Below, in pieces: positions 21,459 to 30,936 of a DNA stretch of 64,000 nt. A program made the position numbers and the translations under genes. Origin of the DNA: Fistulifera solaris (Eukaryota > Bacillariophyta > Bacillariophyceae > Naviculales > Stauroneidaceae); contig AP026132.1 in NCBI GenBank assembly GCA_030295235.1, positions 929,501 to 993,500 on the forward strand. The letters run 5' to 3'. Within the stretch, counting starts at the first letter, position 1, and every line of letters starts with the position of its first letter. Below the pieces are notes generated by a model. The model saw only the letters and a list, made by a program, of their open reading frames with translations. It had not been told where the DNA came from and did not search any database.

Positions 21459-22355
21459 ATGTCGGAATTATTGAAAGAAGCGGCCAAGATCATCGCTGAA
21501 CCACAGCAGCAGGAGGAAGATCTGACAATCGTGTCAGATTCGTTCGTCCCTTCGGACCCGGACATGCCGTGTCGACGATCGGAAGGACAAGTTTGCATTT
21601 GTGATGCATGCGAAGCGACTCGAATGCGGATCTTGCATCGCATGAACAAAAAGAAAAGAGCAAAGGCAGACGTGAAAGATGAGACATCTCTCGCGGTAGC
21701 CCCCGAGCCTGTCGTGCCGAGCGAATCTCGTCTGGCAAAGAAACGAAAGGAACCCGACGAAGAGAAGGACGATGAAGCAACACGTCTGCTTAAGATGACA
21801 GATGCCTGTAGAACAATACTACGATGCATCGGAGAGGATGAAACTAGAGAAGGTCTCTTGAAGACTCCTCAACGATGGGCCAAGGCATTAATGTGTATGT
21901 GTTCCGGATACGGCATGGAGGCACAGGACGTCACAAATAACGCTGTATTCTCCGAAAATCACGACGAAATGGTGGTTGTTCGTGATATTGATATACACTC
22001 GTTGTGTGAGCACCACATGTTGCCATTCACAGGGCGTGTGTCCATTGGTTACATTCCGAACGGGAAAATATTGGGGCTCAGTAAACTAGCTCGTATCGCG
22101 GAGTTGTACGCCCGCCGATTGCAAGTTCAGGAACGCTTGACTCGCCAGATTGCGGATGCCATTGTAGAAACGGTAGAGCCCCTGGGAGTGGCGGTTGTCG
22201 TAGAATGCACACATTTCTGCATGGTCATGCGGGGTGTGCAAAAAGTCGGAGCCGTCACCACCACATCGTCGGTCCGAGGTTGCTTCGAAAACAACGCCAA
22301 GACACGCGCCGAATTCTTTAGTATTATACAAGGGAATCGCATGAAAATGTGCTGA
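21459..22355 (+). CDS. folE: GTP cyclohydrolase I
   Basis: The enzyme converts GTP to 7,8-dihydroneopterin triphosphate, the first step of folate and tetrahydrobiopterin synthesis. The 298-residue protein has a charged N-terminal extension of about 110 residues, then the full family core: [16 protein letters not shown], the zinc-binding [42 protein letters not shown], and the [11 protein letters not shown] block with the second zinc Cys. All catalytic Cys/His positions I can check are present. The extension has a CxC-like pair (CICDAC) and Lys-rich stretches and is not a clear targeting signal, so a cytosolic location is likely. The frame is intact. Confidence 0.96.
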   Translation: MSELLKEAAKIIAEPQQQEEDLTIVSDSFVPSDPDMPCRRSEGQVCICDACEATRMRILHRMNKKKRAKADVKDETSLAVAPEPVVPSESRLAKKRKEPDEEKDDEATRLLKMTDACRTILRCIGEDETREGLLKTPQRWAKALMCMCSGYGMEAQDVTNNAVFSENHDEMVVVRDIDIHSLCEHHMLPFTGRVSIGYIPNGKILGLSKLARIAELYARRLQVQERLTRQIADAIVETVEPLGVAVVVECTHFCMVMRGVQKVGAVTTTSSVRGCFENNAKTRAEFFSIIQGNRMKMC

Positions 22356-22712
22356 GTGGCATGTTTCGACTTGGCGGTGTGTTTCATGGGAAAACACACC
22401 TTTCAAATAAAAAGTAAAGTAACAACAACATAAAGTTGCATATTATTTCTTTATTTAGCATGGGGTAATTGTAATCACAATGATAGCGAGCGGCTATGTA
22501 GGCTATCGAGAAGAGGAGTTATATTTTGTGCGTCGAAATCAGCCATTTGAGCGCCATTTCAATGTTCCATCACCTTCAGATGAACAGATCAGGTAGGATG
22601 CTTACTATGCTTTGTGCAACGTAGGACGACAATAAAATTGCTATTTATAAAGACTGCTTTTTGTAGTGACTAACATGAAACATTTATGTTGAGTGCATGA
22701 AAAGCTAGCAAT
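22356..22712. other. Convergent 3' spacer with a hairpin
   Basis: This 357-nt region separates two convergent genes. Directly after the GTP cyclohydrolase stop, 22376-22384 and 22392-22400 form a perfect 9-bp inverted repeat (GGTGTGTTT / AAACACACC, 7-nt loop), followed by AATAAAAAG-like sequence that could serve for polyadenylation. Nothing else is recognised. Confidence 0.5.
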
Positions 22713-23990
22713 TTAGTCAGTTCCCATAAGCGTTTCTTCGATTTCCAAAAATCGTTCGTCTTGCTCGGGATCTCGACCGCGGGCCCAGCCTTCATTGGTT
22801 AGTTTATTTGTTACTTCTGAAGAGCAAAAAGTGTGAGATAACTGAAATTCGATGACGGATTGATTTGATGGTTTGATACGCACTTCGCTTCAACGGCTTT
22901 AGGTGCAATGGATCTTCGCGTTCTAGTTTCCGCACTTGCTCTTTCATCGGTTCTGTGACATGTTCCTTGACCGGTTCAATGATGTTCTTCTTGACGGGAT
23001 CTGTGATATGCTCCTGAATAGGATCTTTGCGACCCAATCCGAAAGGGTGTTTGAAGAATCTGACCACAGACGACTCTCGTTTTAATGGAGAAGTTTGGTA
23101 ATTCGTCGCATCTTAGATGTCAGAAATAAATCGTGAGCTAAACGAATGACATAATTTTTTGGAACGGAACTGTAGATACTCACAATCATGACGATTCAAA
23201 GGATCAGCATTCAGCGGGTCCTCGTGTTCGAGCTTTCTCAAATCATCGTCGGTGGGGTGTTCCAAACTTCTTTTGACAGGATTAATAATATTTCGTTTGA
23301 CTGGATCAGTTACGTGCTCTTTAACAAGATCATCGCGACCAAACCCATATGGCACTTTAGAAGACCTAGCTGAGGCTTCCTCTTCCACGGGGGTCATTCC
23401 GTATTGAGCAGAGTCTTTTTTTAACGAATACAAGATTGCAATGTAAGTACGGCGATAAAACGAGCATTTTTCAATCAACCGAGGATTCTTACTTCGGTTC
23501 ACTGATTTGAGATGCAGTGGATCCTCCTTCTCGAGCTTTTTGATCCCCTTCTTTACGGGTTCTTTGATATGTTTTCTGAAAGGTTCCTGGATATGCTCTT
23601 TGACGGGATCTTTGTAACCCAAGCCGAAAGGATGTTTCATGAACTTCATCAAGGCGGACTCTTCCGTCGGTAAAGTTCCTTCTCGAGCACGGCCTTCGAA
23701 AGGGAAAACGAGCAAGGGGTTAGCTCATGACCATCATTTATTGGCAATTGAGAGATTCGAATATTCGTATAAATTCACTCACTTCGGTTCAGCGTTTGGA
23801 GGTACAAAGGATCATTTCTCCCGGAATATGGTTGGCGTTTCTGTACGTCCACGTTTGCGGGGTTATGAATGCCTAAACCGAAAGGGTGTTTCAAGAATCT
23901 CATAAGGGGCGACTCTTGAATTGGCAGCGAGGCTTCTGGCCGCGCAGAAGCTCCGACAGCAAGCAATGGTAATAGATGAATCACACGCAT
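22713..23990 (-). CDS. Secreted repeat protein built from duplicated symmetric exons
   Basis: There are five exons: 23783-23990, 23493-23693, 23184-23414, 22884-23111 and 22713-22816. The four GT-AG introns are 89, 78, 72 and 67 nt, and all are phase 1; the spliced length is 972 nt, 323 residues plus stop. Residues 1-16 form a signal peptide (MRVIHLLPLLAVGASA). Each of exons 1-4 codes one unit that contains a KHPFGLG-type motif (KVPYGFG in exon 3), then in exons 2-4 several 8-residue steps of the form [DEN]P[VIMF]Kxx[IV]x (for example DPVKRNII and EPVKEHVT), then EDPLHLK and NR. Exon 1 is a shortened unit. Exon 5 is an acidic tail. No known domain fits; function unknown, probably extracellular or endomembrane-lumenal. 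Confidence 0.8.
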
Positions 23991-24481
23991 CTTTTTTGAA
24001 TTGTAAGCTTGTGAATTATTTCTTCTCGTCGATTAATTCTTGTCGTTGCACGTTTTATTCCGCAATTTTATGATCACAAGAGGCACTTTGCACTGAAAGC
24101 TCTTTCCTCTTAGGCCTTCGAATGGGAACACCAATCATGGTCACCTGTTCTCAATTGCCTTCGCGAAAAGATACGCGAGTCCGGATGCGAACGCCAAGTT
24201 CAAATCGAAATCTAAATTAAGTGCAACAAAACGGCCATTAAGACTTTCGATATGAATGCCAATGAGTTCTTTCGTAGGAAATTGGGATTTTGATCCCTTC
24301 GACGCTTTAAAGTCTGATCCTTCGAGCTTCGAGCTTTTGGTTCGCCAATTCATTTTTTTTGATAGTGCTGATACAAGTTCAAATTACGCCGAAACAATCA
24401 CTTTGATCAGACACAGGAAGAAACAGAAATGCACAGCCGTTTTCGTTGCCAAATGTTGTGTCTTTTTATTTGAATTTCCTT
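23991..24481. other. 491-nt spacer between two minus-strand genes
   Basis: It holds the promoter of the repeat protein and the 3' flank of the ferredoxin-like gene. Short open frames at 24141-24353 (minus) and 24256-24507 (plus) overlap each other and have no domain. Nothing else is recognised. Confidence 0.45.
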
Positions 24482-25478
24482 TTAACGAGTCCATTGAGCA
24501 GCCTTGATGGGAGGAAAGGTTTCCACCGTAATATCATCGTACGCAAATGTGACACAGGAGAGTCGATAACTATCGGGATTTTCGCGCAGAGTAGAAGCTT
24601 CATCCATGGATTTTCGGTTGGTTCCCAGACTTCCTTTCGTAATGTTTACAATGCAAGTTCCACAGAGCTGCTTGCCCTTACAGTTGGTCCATCGCGTCAC
24701 GCTTTGGTAAACATTAATGTCATTGTCGACCAATAGTTCCCGCACGTTTACTCCTGGTTTCGCTGTCAAAGTAACCACGGCTTCTTCTTGTGAACCTTTG
24801 TTCTGGATCACCGTCACGGTGATTTGTTCAGAGTCGCCTTGAATTGAATTACCATTCGCACAGATCGCTTTCAAATCTTGTTTGGTACCACGAAAGAAAA
24901 CGAAATCAACCTCACGTACTGACTTGTCCAGCTCTACAAAGGTATTCATGACCAAATCAAACGGAGCGCCGATCAGTGGAATGGGCACTCCTCCCACGGG
25001 CGTCAATTCACACAATTGATCTCCTTTTGCACTTCCCCCGAAAAGGCGGCGTCGCCGGCTGGATCCATGTCTCGCACATACACGAAGGAGAAACTGAGAT
25101 CGGTGCCCCAATCAATGCCTAGAGTGAACCCGAACAGAATATTCATTAATGATAATATGTTAGAACTCACTTTATGAAATGCAATTGAGAATCGGATGCA
25201 TATTTTCACTTACCAGGAGCGCGACTGAGCCGCACCTTGTACAAACGTGGGTCCAAAGAGAGATCGATACCTTCGCTTGCATCAATTGCTTCACGGCTAC
25301 CACTTTCTTCCCTGGAGAGATATAATCCTTTGCTTGCAGAACTGCGGAAAGGCAGTCCTCGTTGTTGAAGCGCATGAAGAGGCATCATGGAAAACGACCA
25401 GACGGGATGCAGGAACAACGCGACAACGAGAAGGGCGACCCTTCTGTCTGTTGTTGACGATGAAGGAAGGGAGTACAT
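24482..25478 (-). CDS. Plastid-targeted [2Fe-2S] ferredoxin-like protein
   Basis: Exon 1 (25214-25478) encodes a signal peptide ending near HPVWSFSMMPLHA, followed by a Ser/Arg stretch. A Phe next to the cleavage site is the diatom-type plastid import signature. A 95-nt intron (25119-25213, GTAAGT...CTCTAG) leads to exon 2. The frame then changes at a run of five C on the plus strand (25035-25039); with one more base it reads AAFSGGSAKGDQLCELTP and on to the stop, about 300 residues. The C-terminal 100 residues are a [2Fe-2S] fold: NCKGKQLCGTC gives three cluster Cys and LSC the fourth. It resembles the plant PnsB3/NDF4 type of ferredoxin-like protein, but that link is only a suggestion. Confidence 0.75.
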
Positions 25479-25970
25479 TGTTTAATATAAATGAGATCAG
25501 ATGCTTGTCGAGTTACCCGACGAGATTATTGTGCTTTATTGTTGTCGTCCGCACCTTGCATTTTTCATGGGCTACCCATGGGCAAAATTGAGCCCAAAAA
25601 CATGGTTTGCTCACACTCAGATTTAAATGTAGCATTGAGGACAGAGTCCTTCCCATAGTACATGTTGTTTTGGAGCGGTACTCCTTCCCTGCTTCTTGTC
25701 GCAGCGTGTTCGAAAAATGTCGTCTAGGGTGCATGGACAGACTGGACCCTCTATCAAATTCGTGACTAAAGCATCATCAAACTTGATTTCGGGACTCACG
25801 TACCCTTCCGTACATTGGCTACGAGAATGGATATTATTTGTTTTGTGAATAAACGCAATTGTCTTGTCGCTTTCACATTTTTCCGTCATTTATTCGATCC
25901 CTCTTAGAACAATCGATTCACTCCAGCAAAAAGAGCAAGAAAGAGTGCTGCTGATAAGCCTAAAAACGAA
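25479..25970. other. 492-nt divergent promoter region
   Basis: It separates the ferredoxin-like gene (minus) from ARV1 (plus) and holds both promoters. A minus-strand open frame at 25623-25889 contains several Cys but no start context, domain or splice link that I could support. Confidence 0.45.
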
Positions 25971-26855
25971 ATGGCCGACGTTTCCGCGCCAACACACCGC
26001 TACCAATGCATCTACTGCTCCACTCCGTGCGATGCACTTTATCGTGTGTACGGCGTCTCGGCGACCCAAACCATCAAATTGAGTCGCTGTACGCATTGTC
26101 AACGTGACGTCGATCCTTATTGTGAAAGAGAACTCATGTTGGTAATATTGGATTGTTTGTTGTTTCGCGAAGAAGCCTACCGTCATTTTCTGTTTCATCG
26201 CTATCGCGATTTACAACTGAATACACGGGAATCCAAGATACTATTGTTACTGGCCAGTAGTTGCTTGCGGGCTTATGTGATTTCGGTTGCGGAACACGGA
26301 GATCTTGAAGAGAATGTTGCGCGCTGGCTGATTTACTTTCTCCAACAAACGATCCTTTCCGGTATTGTTTATTTTTTGCAATCGCAGTGCATCTTTGGGT
26401 GCATATTGACTCTCGCCAAAGGAAGCAATGAATTCTCTCCGCTGCTGGAATCTTGTGGGGAAGGTGCAACGAACGAATTGTTCACACAGATTGATTTATC
26501 CTTACTGTTGCCCACGGCGTGCCATGTTGCCACAATTTTTGTACAAATATGGGAAGATAGTGATACCGTTCGCCTGATGGGATCCTGCCTAATACTGGCG
26601 TATCAATGGTTTGCTTTGAATACCATTGTGCGCGGGAGATTGGGTGTTTCTTCCTCATGTTCAAAAACTGTGATGGTGACGATCGTCTTTGTGCTATCCC
26701 TCCTCGTGCGGGATGTCGCGCTCGAACTCATTCGACTTACATGGAGTGAAGTACCATCTACGATCTGTGCTGGGGTAGAACTCAAGATTGGGAATTTATG
26801 GTTACCATTCTTGGCTTCGAAAGAGCTAAAGATCCCTCAACTATGTCTCTCGTGA
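25971..26855 (+). CDS. ARV1: ARV1-family ER lipid homeostasis protein
   Basis: The 294-residue protein opens with the ARV1 homology domain: a zinc-ribbon-like pair of CxxC motifs (CIYC and CTHC) around YRVYGVSATQTIKLSRC, followed by DPYCERELMLVILDCLL and EAYRHFLFH, the hallmark of the family. Several hydrophobic segments follow (about residues 110-150, 175-235 and 240-260), as expected for an ER multi-span protein. ARV1 proteins affect sterol and sphingolipid transport and GPI-anchor precursor flipping in yeast and animals. A single exon is sufficient. The start at 25971 places the zinc motif 13 residues in, which is normal. Confidence 0.88.
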   Translation: MADVSAPTHRYQCIYCSTPCDALYRVYGVSATQTIKLSRCTHCQRDVDPYCERELMLVILDCLLFREEAYRHFLFHRYRDLQLNTRESKILLLLASSCLRAYVISVAEHGDLEENVARWLIYFLQQTILSGIVYFLQSQCIFGCILTLAKGSNEFSPLLESCGEGATNELFTQIDLSLLLPTACHVATIFVQIWEDSDTVRLMGSCLILAYQWFALNTIVRGRLGVSSSCSKTVMVTIVFVLSLLVRDVALELIRLTWSEVPSTICAGVELKIGNLWLPFLASKELKIPQLCLS

Positions 26856-27086
26856 TTCGATGATTCGGGATTGCTACATGCTGTCGCATAGGCGACGCAC
26901 TCTACTCGTGAAGAGTTGACGATGACGTAGAGGTGCGCGCAGCCTTTGTTGCGTTTTCTCGTTTCTCGTTTCTCGAGGCAGACGACGAGTCAGCAATGAT
27001 CGAGCAATGAGCAATAAGCAATGAGCAATAACGAGGTGTGCTCTTAGTTCATGGCGTTGCTCCTCATGTTTCAATCCTGTGGAACT

Positions 27087-28810
27087 ATGAAGCGTTCTTG
27101 TCTCCTTTTCAACTGTTGGGCTATCATTTCATCTAGCGGCTTTTCGCCGCGAACGATTTCTCCTCTTCATTGTCGTCGTCAGTGCGAAGAAGTTTATCCT
27201 CTTCGCCATTTGACGTTGCCGAAACTTCTCCCAAGTCACCACTGACTCAATGGAATACAACCATACAATTACCGTCTTATCCGGATCTCATGGCATTATC
27301 ATCGGGCGAATGCTTTACCAGTGACCCCATTTCCGTGGCGACCGAAAATGGCACATCGTATGATTTTTGCATCAAATTCTATCCACGAGGCGGTGGACAT
27401 TCATCGTCCCGTTCGGTGCTTTCTACAAAACCAAAAAGCGGCTTTGGCATGTCGTATCGTGTCCTCCCGATGTTTGGCCCACCGCCCGACGAAAAAGTGG
27501 GGGTCTACTTGCAATTTTTGCCTCGCCACCCGTCGGATACCGTCGATGCTACTTTTGCGCTCCGAATGAAAGGGCAGCAACGGAAAGGACCGAAATTTGA
27601 TGTCGAATGGCGGGCGGGGATGCGCTTTGTTTCTTTGGAGGAAACAAAATTGGCCGAAGGAAGGGCGAATGATTTCGGTGCTCATTTGATGCAAACGTAT
27701 TTATTGGCGGATTTTGTCGGCTACGATGACTCCAACAACCAACCTACACCTGTGTATCTATCTCTCGAAATCGCCATTCACGGGAAACCTTTGCCGGTTC
27801 ATGAAAATCGATGGACGGCAAATTCCGCTCGGGAACAACCCACGACGTCGTTTTGGAGACGAGCCTGGCGAGATCTTCGTGAATCCGACGCCTCGGTCGC
27901 GTATCATGATCCCGAACAATTGCGCGTCGGTCGTATTGTGGTGCCGATTCTACGGAGTTTAGCGGAACGACCGGCCATGTTCCGTCAGGGGACTTATCCC
28001 GGTGTCGAGTATCGAATATTGCGAATCATTGACCCCGAGACAGGAGCCGATCTGTTCTACAGTCGTCCCGGAGTCGATTATGAACTCAAGCCAATTTACC
28101 CTCTTGTACAACAATTGGAGCGATTGTGGCCGGTTCGAGTGAATGAACGAGATATACCGAAACTCTACACACCCGCCATGTACAACGGCATATCGGCCGT
28201 TGGATCGTTGTTGACAGCTGTTACGGGTCTGCTGGCGGCCTTTCTCGTTTCTCAAGCTATCTCCATTTTTGTGATCCCCAGTCGCTCCATGGAACCGACG
28301 CTGCAAGTGGGAGATGTGTTGCTTGTGGACAAGGTGACGCCCAGATTGACGAACAAATTGAATTTGAACAAATACAACGATTGGGTTGGAAACATCATTC
28401 TATTTCATCCTACGGAAAGCTTACAAGACATTGTGTTGAAATCGGGCGGAAGAAAATTAACGGACCGCGAGTTATTTGTCAAACGCGTGGCCGCAGGACC
28501 CGGTTCAACGTTGAAAATTACGGATGCGTCTGGAGCTGTGGAAATCGATGGACGCAAGCCATTGGAACGACGGGACTTTTGCGGAGAAGAACCCACTCGA
28601 TTGATTGAGAAGTTTCTTCGTCAGGGTGACGAATTTCAAGTCGGTCCCAAGCAAGTCGCCGTTTTGGGAGATTGCAGCTCGGTGAGTATTGATTCGCGCG
28701 TTTGGGGTCCTTTACCGACCGACAACATTGTAGGTCGACCTCTTTTGAGAGTCTGGCCACTCTCTCGAGTAGGTCAAATTCAATCTCTGGTAACAGATTG
28801 GAGCGAATGA
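27087..28810 (+). CDS. Type I signal peptidase, probably plastid thylakoid processing peptidase
   Basis: The enzyme removes signal peptides from proteins crossing a membrane; plastid forms process thylakoid-lumen proteins. The C-terminal 190 residues carry the S26 core: a membrane span (LTAVTGLLAAFLVSQAISIF), the nucleophile Ser in SRSMEPTLQVGD, the general-base Lys in FVKRVAAGPG, and LGDCSSVSIDSRVWGPLP, where Cys replaces the usual Asn of the GDN motif. The first 270 residues form an extra domain I cannot name. The start is probably the ATG at 27087 (MKRSCLLFNCW), giving a signal-peptide leader. A one-base frame change at T4 (27141-27144) must be bridged; with one more T it reads SSSGFFAANDFSSS, a diatom-like plastid leader. 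Confidence 0.85.
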
Positions 28811-28968
28811 AAAAAATGCTAATACTCTCAATTTAGATAGAAGACTTCAATTTTTGGCGTTTTGATTTGTTTCGGATGGAAAAGTGTTTTCCAAACTAGA
28901 AATTTTTCAATAGTTCAGTGCACAGCTACTTGCAAAATTGTTCGTGCGAATGATAAATTCATCGCGTC

Positions 28969-30362
28969 TTATTCACCATCTTCTTCGTCATCATCGTCCT
29001 CCAAGGCACTACGATCCAACCACAATCGTTCATCATCATTCAAGGCATTCTCACACAACGGAACTTGCGTTTCATCGGGAATCGTCTTACGCAACCACTT
29101 TCGGAATTCCACAAAGGTCTGATCGACACGACCACGTTTGGTCGACAACCAATCAAAATGCGGATCGGACGGTTTCTTCAACTGCTGCCCTTCCTCTCCC
29201 CCATTCCAATGCATCCGCGCCGTCGAATCCAGGTGCGGATAATGCAACAAGAACGTATTGAGTTGCCAAAATGTGTATCCCATTCTCCGCAATTGCATCA
29301 TCCACGTCATTTTGTTTTTCCCGTACCCCGAAAAGACTTCTTGGAAGGGCGGTACATCTTGACAGTAGCGAAAGACCAGATACGGTTCAAAGCGATTCGA
29401 TAAGACACACTCGAGTGGCAACAAAATATCGGAGGCTTGGGTCAACCAATCGCGGTACCGCGTACTCCCGTGTCCACCGGGATTGGTCGGATCAAACGGA
29501 TCAGCCTTGCCTTGCATGAGCATGTGAATTAATTCATCGCGGGTTTGTGCCATGAGCGGAATGTTGCGTTCTCGACAATCCCGCCATTCTTCGCATTGTC
29601 GAAACATTTGAAAGGCGGGCATTAATAATGCTGTTTTGGTACTGGACAAGAGGAACGCACGGTGTTTGTGCAACAAGTCGTACAAATCGGTGGCGGCCCA
29701 AAAATCAATGTCGACGTAGACGACGTGAGACGTTTGGACGGCCCTCAATGCCGTATTCCGCAAGACATTGACGGGATATTCTTCTTCCGAGTATCCCGAC
29801 ACCAGTTGGATTGTCAAACGTGAGGAATTGGAACAATGAATTTGTTCTTTGACTTCAGAAAGAGGCAATGGCGTAAAGACGGCCAGGGAAATGGGCCCGG
29901 GCCATCGTTGACAATGATATTGTAGCATCCACAATCGATCTTCGGATGTTTGCGTGACAAGTGTAAAGTCGACTTGTTCTTTGTGTGTAAGTGGTGTACA
30001 GACGGGGGCGTGTTTCGAATGCATTTGGAATGTGGGGGAAGTGCTGCGGATTGTTGTTGTGGTCGGCCAGTAACGGACGGCGCAGTAGGAAATGACAAAG
30101 GAAGCCAAGAATAAGGTGCAAGTGAAGGAAAGAATCGTCACTAGTTTCCTCCGCCATCGTTTGTAAAAAAGAGAATTTCGAGGGGATATATGCGGGGAGT
30201 GCGTCGTCGCCGTGGTCGACCGCCGAGACTTTCGGGAGTTTCGACCGCATCGTCGGAACCCGATAACACTGTTTTGAGTTTTCGGGGACTACTCGTTTCC
30301 TGTAAACTAAGTATAATTTCATCGACGGATCGGGAGCGTGGAACAACATTGCGGCGATTCAT
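28969..30362 (-). CDS. Type II membrane glycosyltransferase, GT49/LARGE-like
   Basis: The protein (about 460 residues) has a short cytoplasmic tail from the ATG at 30362 (MNRRNVVPRSRS), a basic KRWRRK stretch, a membrane anchor (TILSFTCTLFLASFVISYCA) and a lumenal catalytic domain. The domain shows a nucleotide-sugar DxD in VVYVDIDFW, plus blocks PVNVLRNTALRAVQTSHVVY, FEPYLVFRYCQDVPPFQEVF and GYGKNKMTWMMQLRRMGY that match the GT49 family (the second domain of LARGE and related beta-glucuronyltransferases). A one-base frame change sits in A6 at 30165-30170 (plus strand), exactly between tail and anchor; with one more base the protein reads LFFYKRWRRKLVTIL. Role: glycan extension in the Golgi; the acceptor is unknown. 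Confidence 0.82.
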
Positions 30363-30936
30363 GGCTTGATAAGTGTTTGCTTCTATTGCTGTTATTGTCG
30401 ATGGAAGGAAGAATAAACACACACAGCCACAAATTTTTTTGTCATCGTCGTCGTTGTTTTCGTCCATCTGCCTCGAAACTTGAACGTGGTTCTGACTCAC
30501 CTTCCAAGTACACTCCAAGTGTCAGACCGGTTTCAGTCAACGGTCAGCATTTTGACTCACGTCTCAAACCCAGTCACGACTTGAAGCGACAGCTGCGGTC
30601 TGTCCTTCAACAGGAAAGCGACAGAAGTGTCAATGACCGTCGCAACAACTGTACCCGATGTGACTGAATCTTCCCATACAGGAGTGTACGCAGCCGGACT
30701 CTCTTGGATCGGAGTGTCGAGGCTGACGTTTGTATGTCACAAAATGTAGTCGCACGCGCCAAGGCATTGACTTCGCAATCCTCCCTCGCTTATCACCGCG
30801 ACGGAAGGAAAAAAAGCACCGCCATTTCGCATCGTCCGCCGTCGTCGCCGGATGGATGAGACGAACCATTCAATAGCATAGGAACGGTTGATTCCGTCTC
30901 TTCTCACAATACAAATAAAACTACTACACGACAAGA
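30363..30936. other. 574-nt divergent promoter region
   Basis: It lies between the glycosyltransferase (minus) and the WD40-UIM gene (plus). The glycosyltransferase frame stays open to 30518, so part may be coding if an upstream ATG is used. No repeat or RNA gene is recognised. Confidence 0.45.

Noticed and set aside
25623-25889. Small Cys-containing gene
   Set aside because: It lies in a divergent promoter region, with no domain, splice link or start context to support it.
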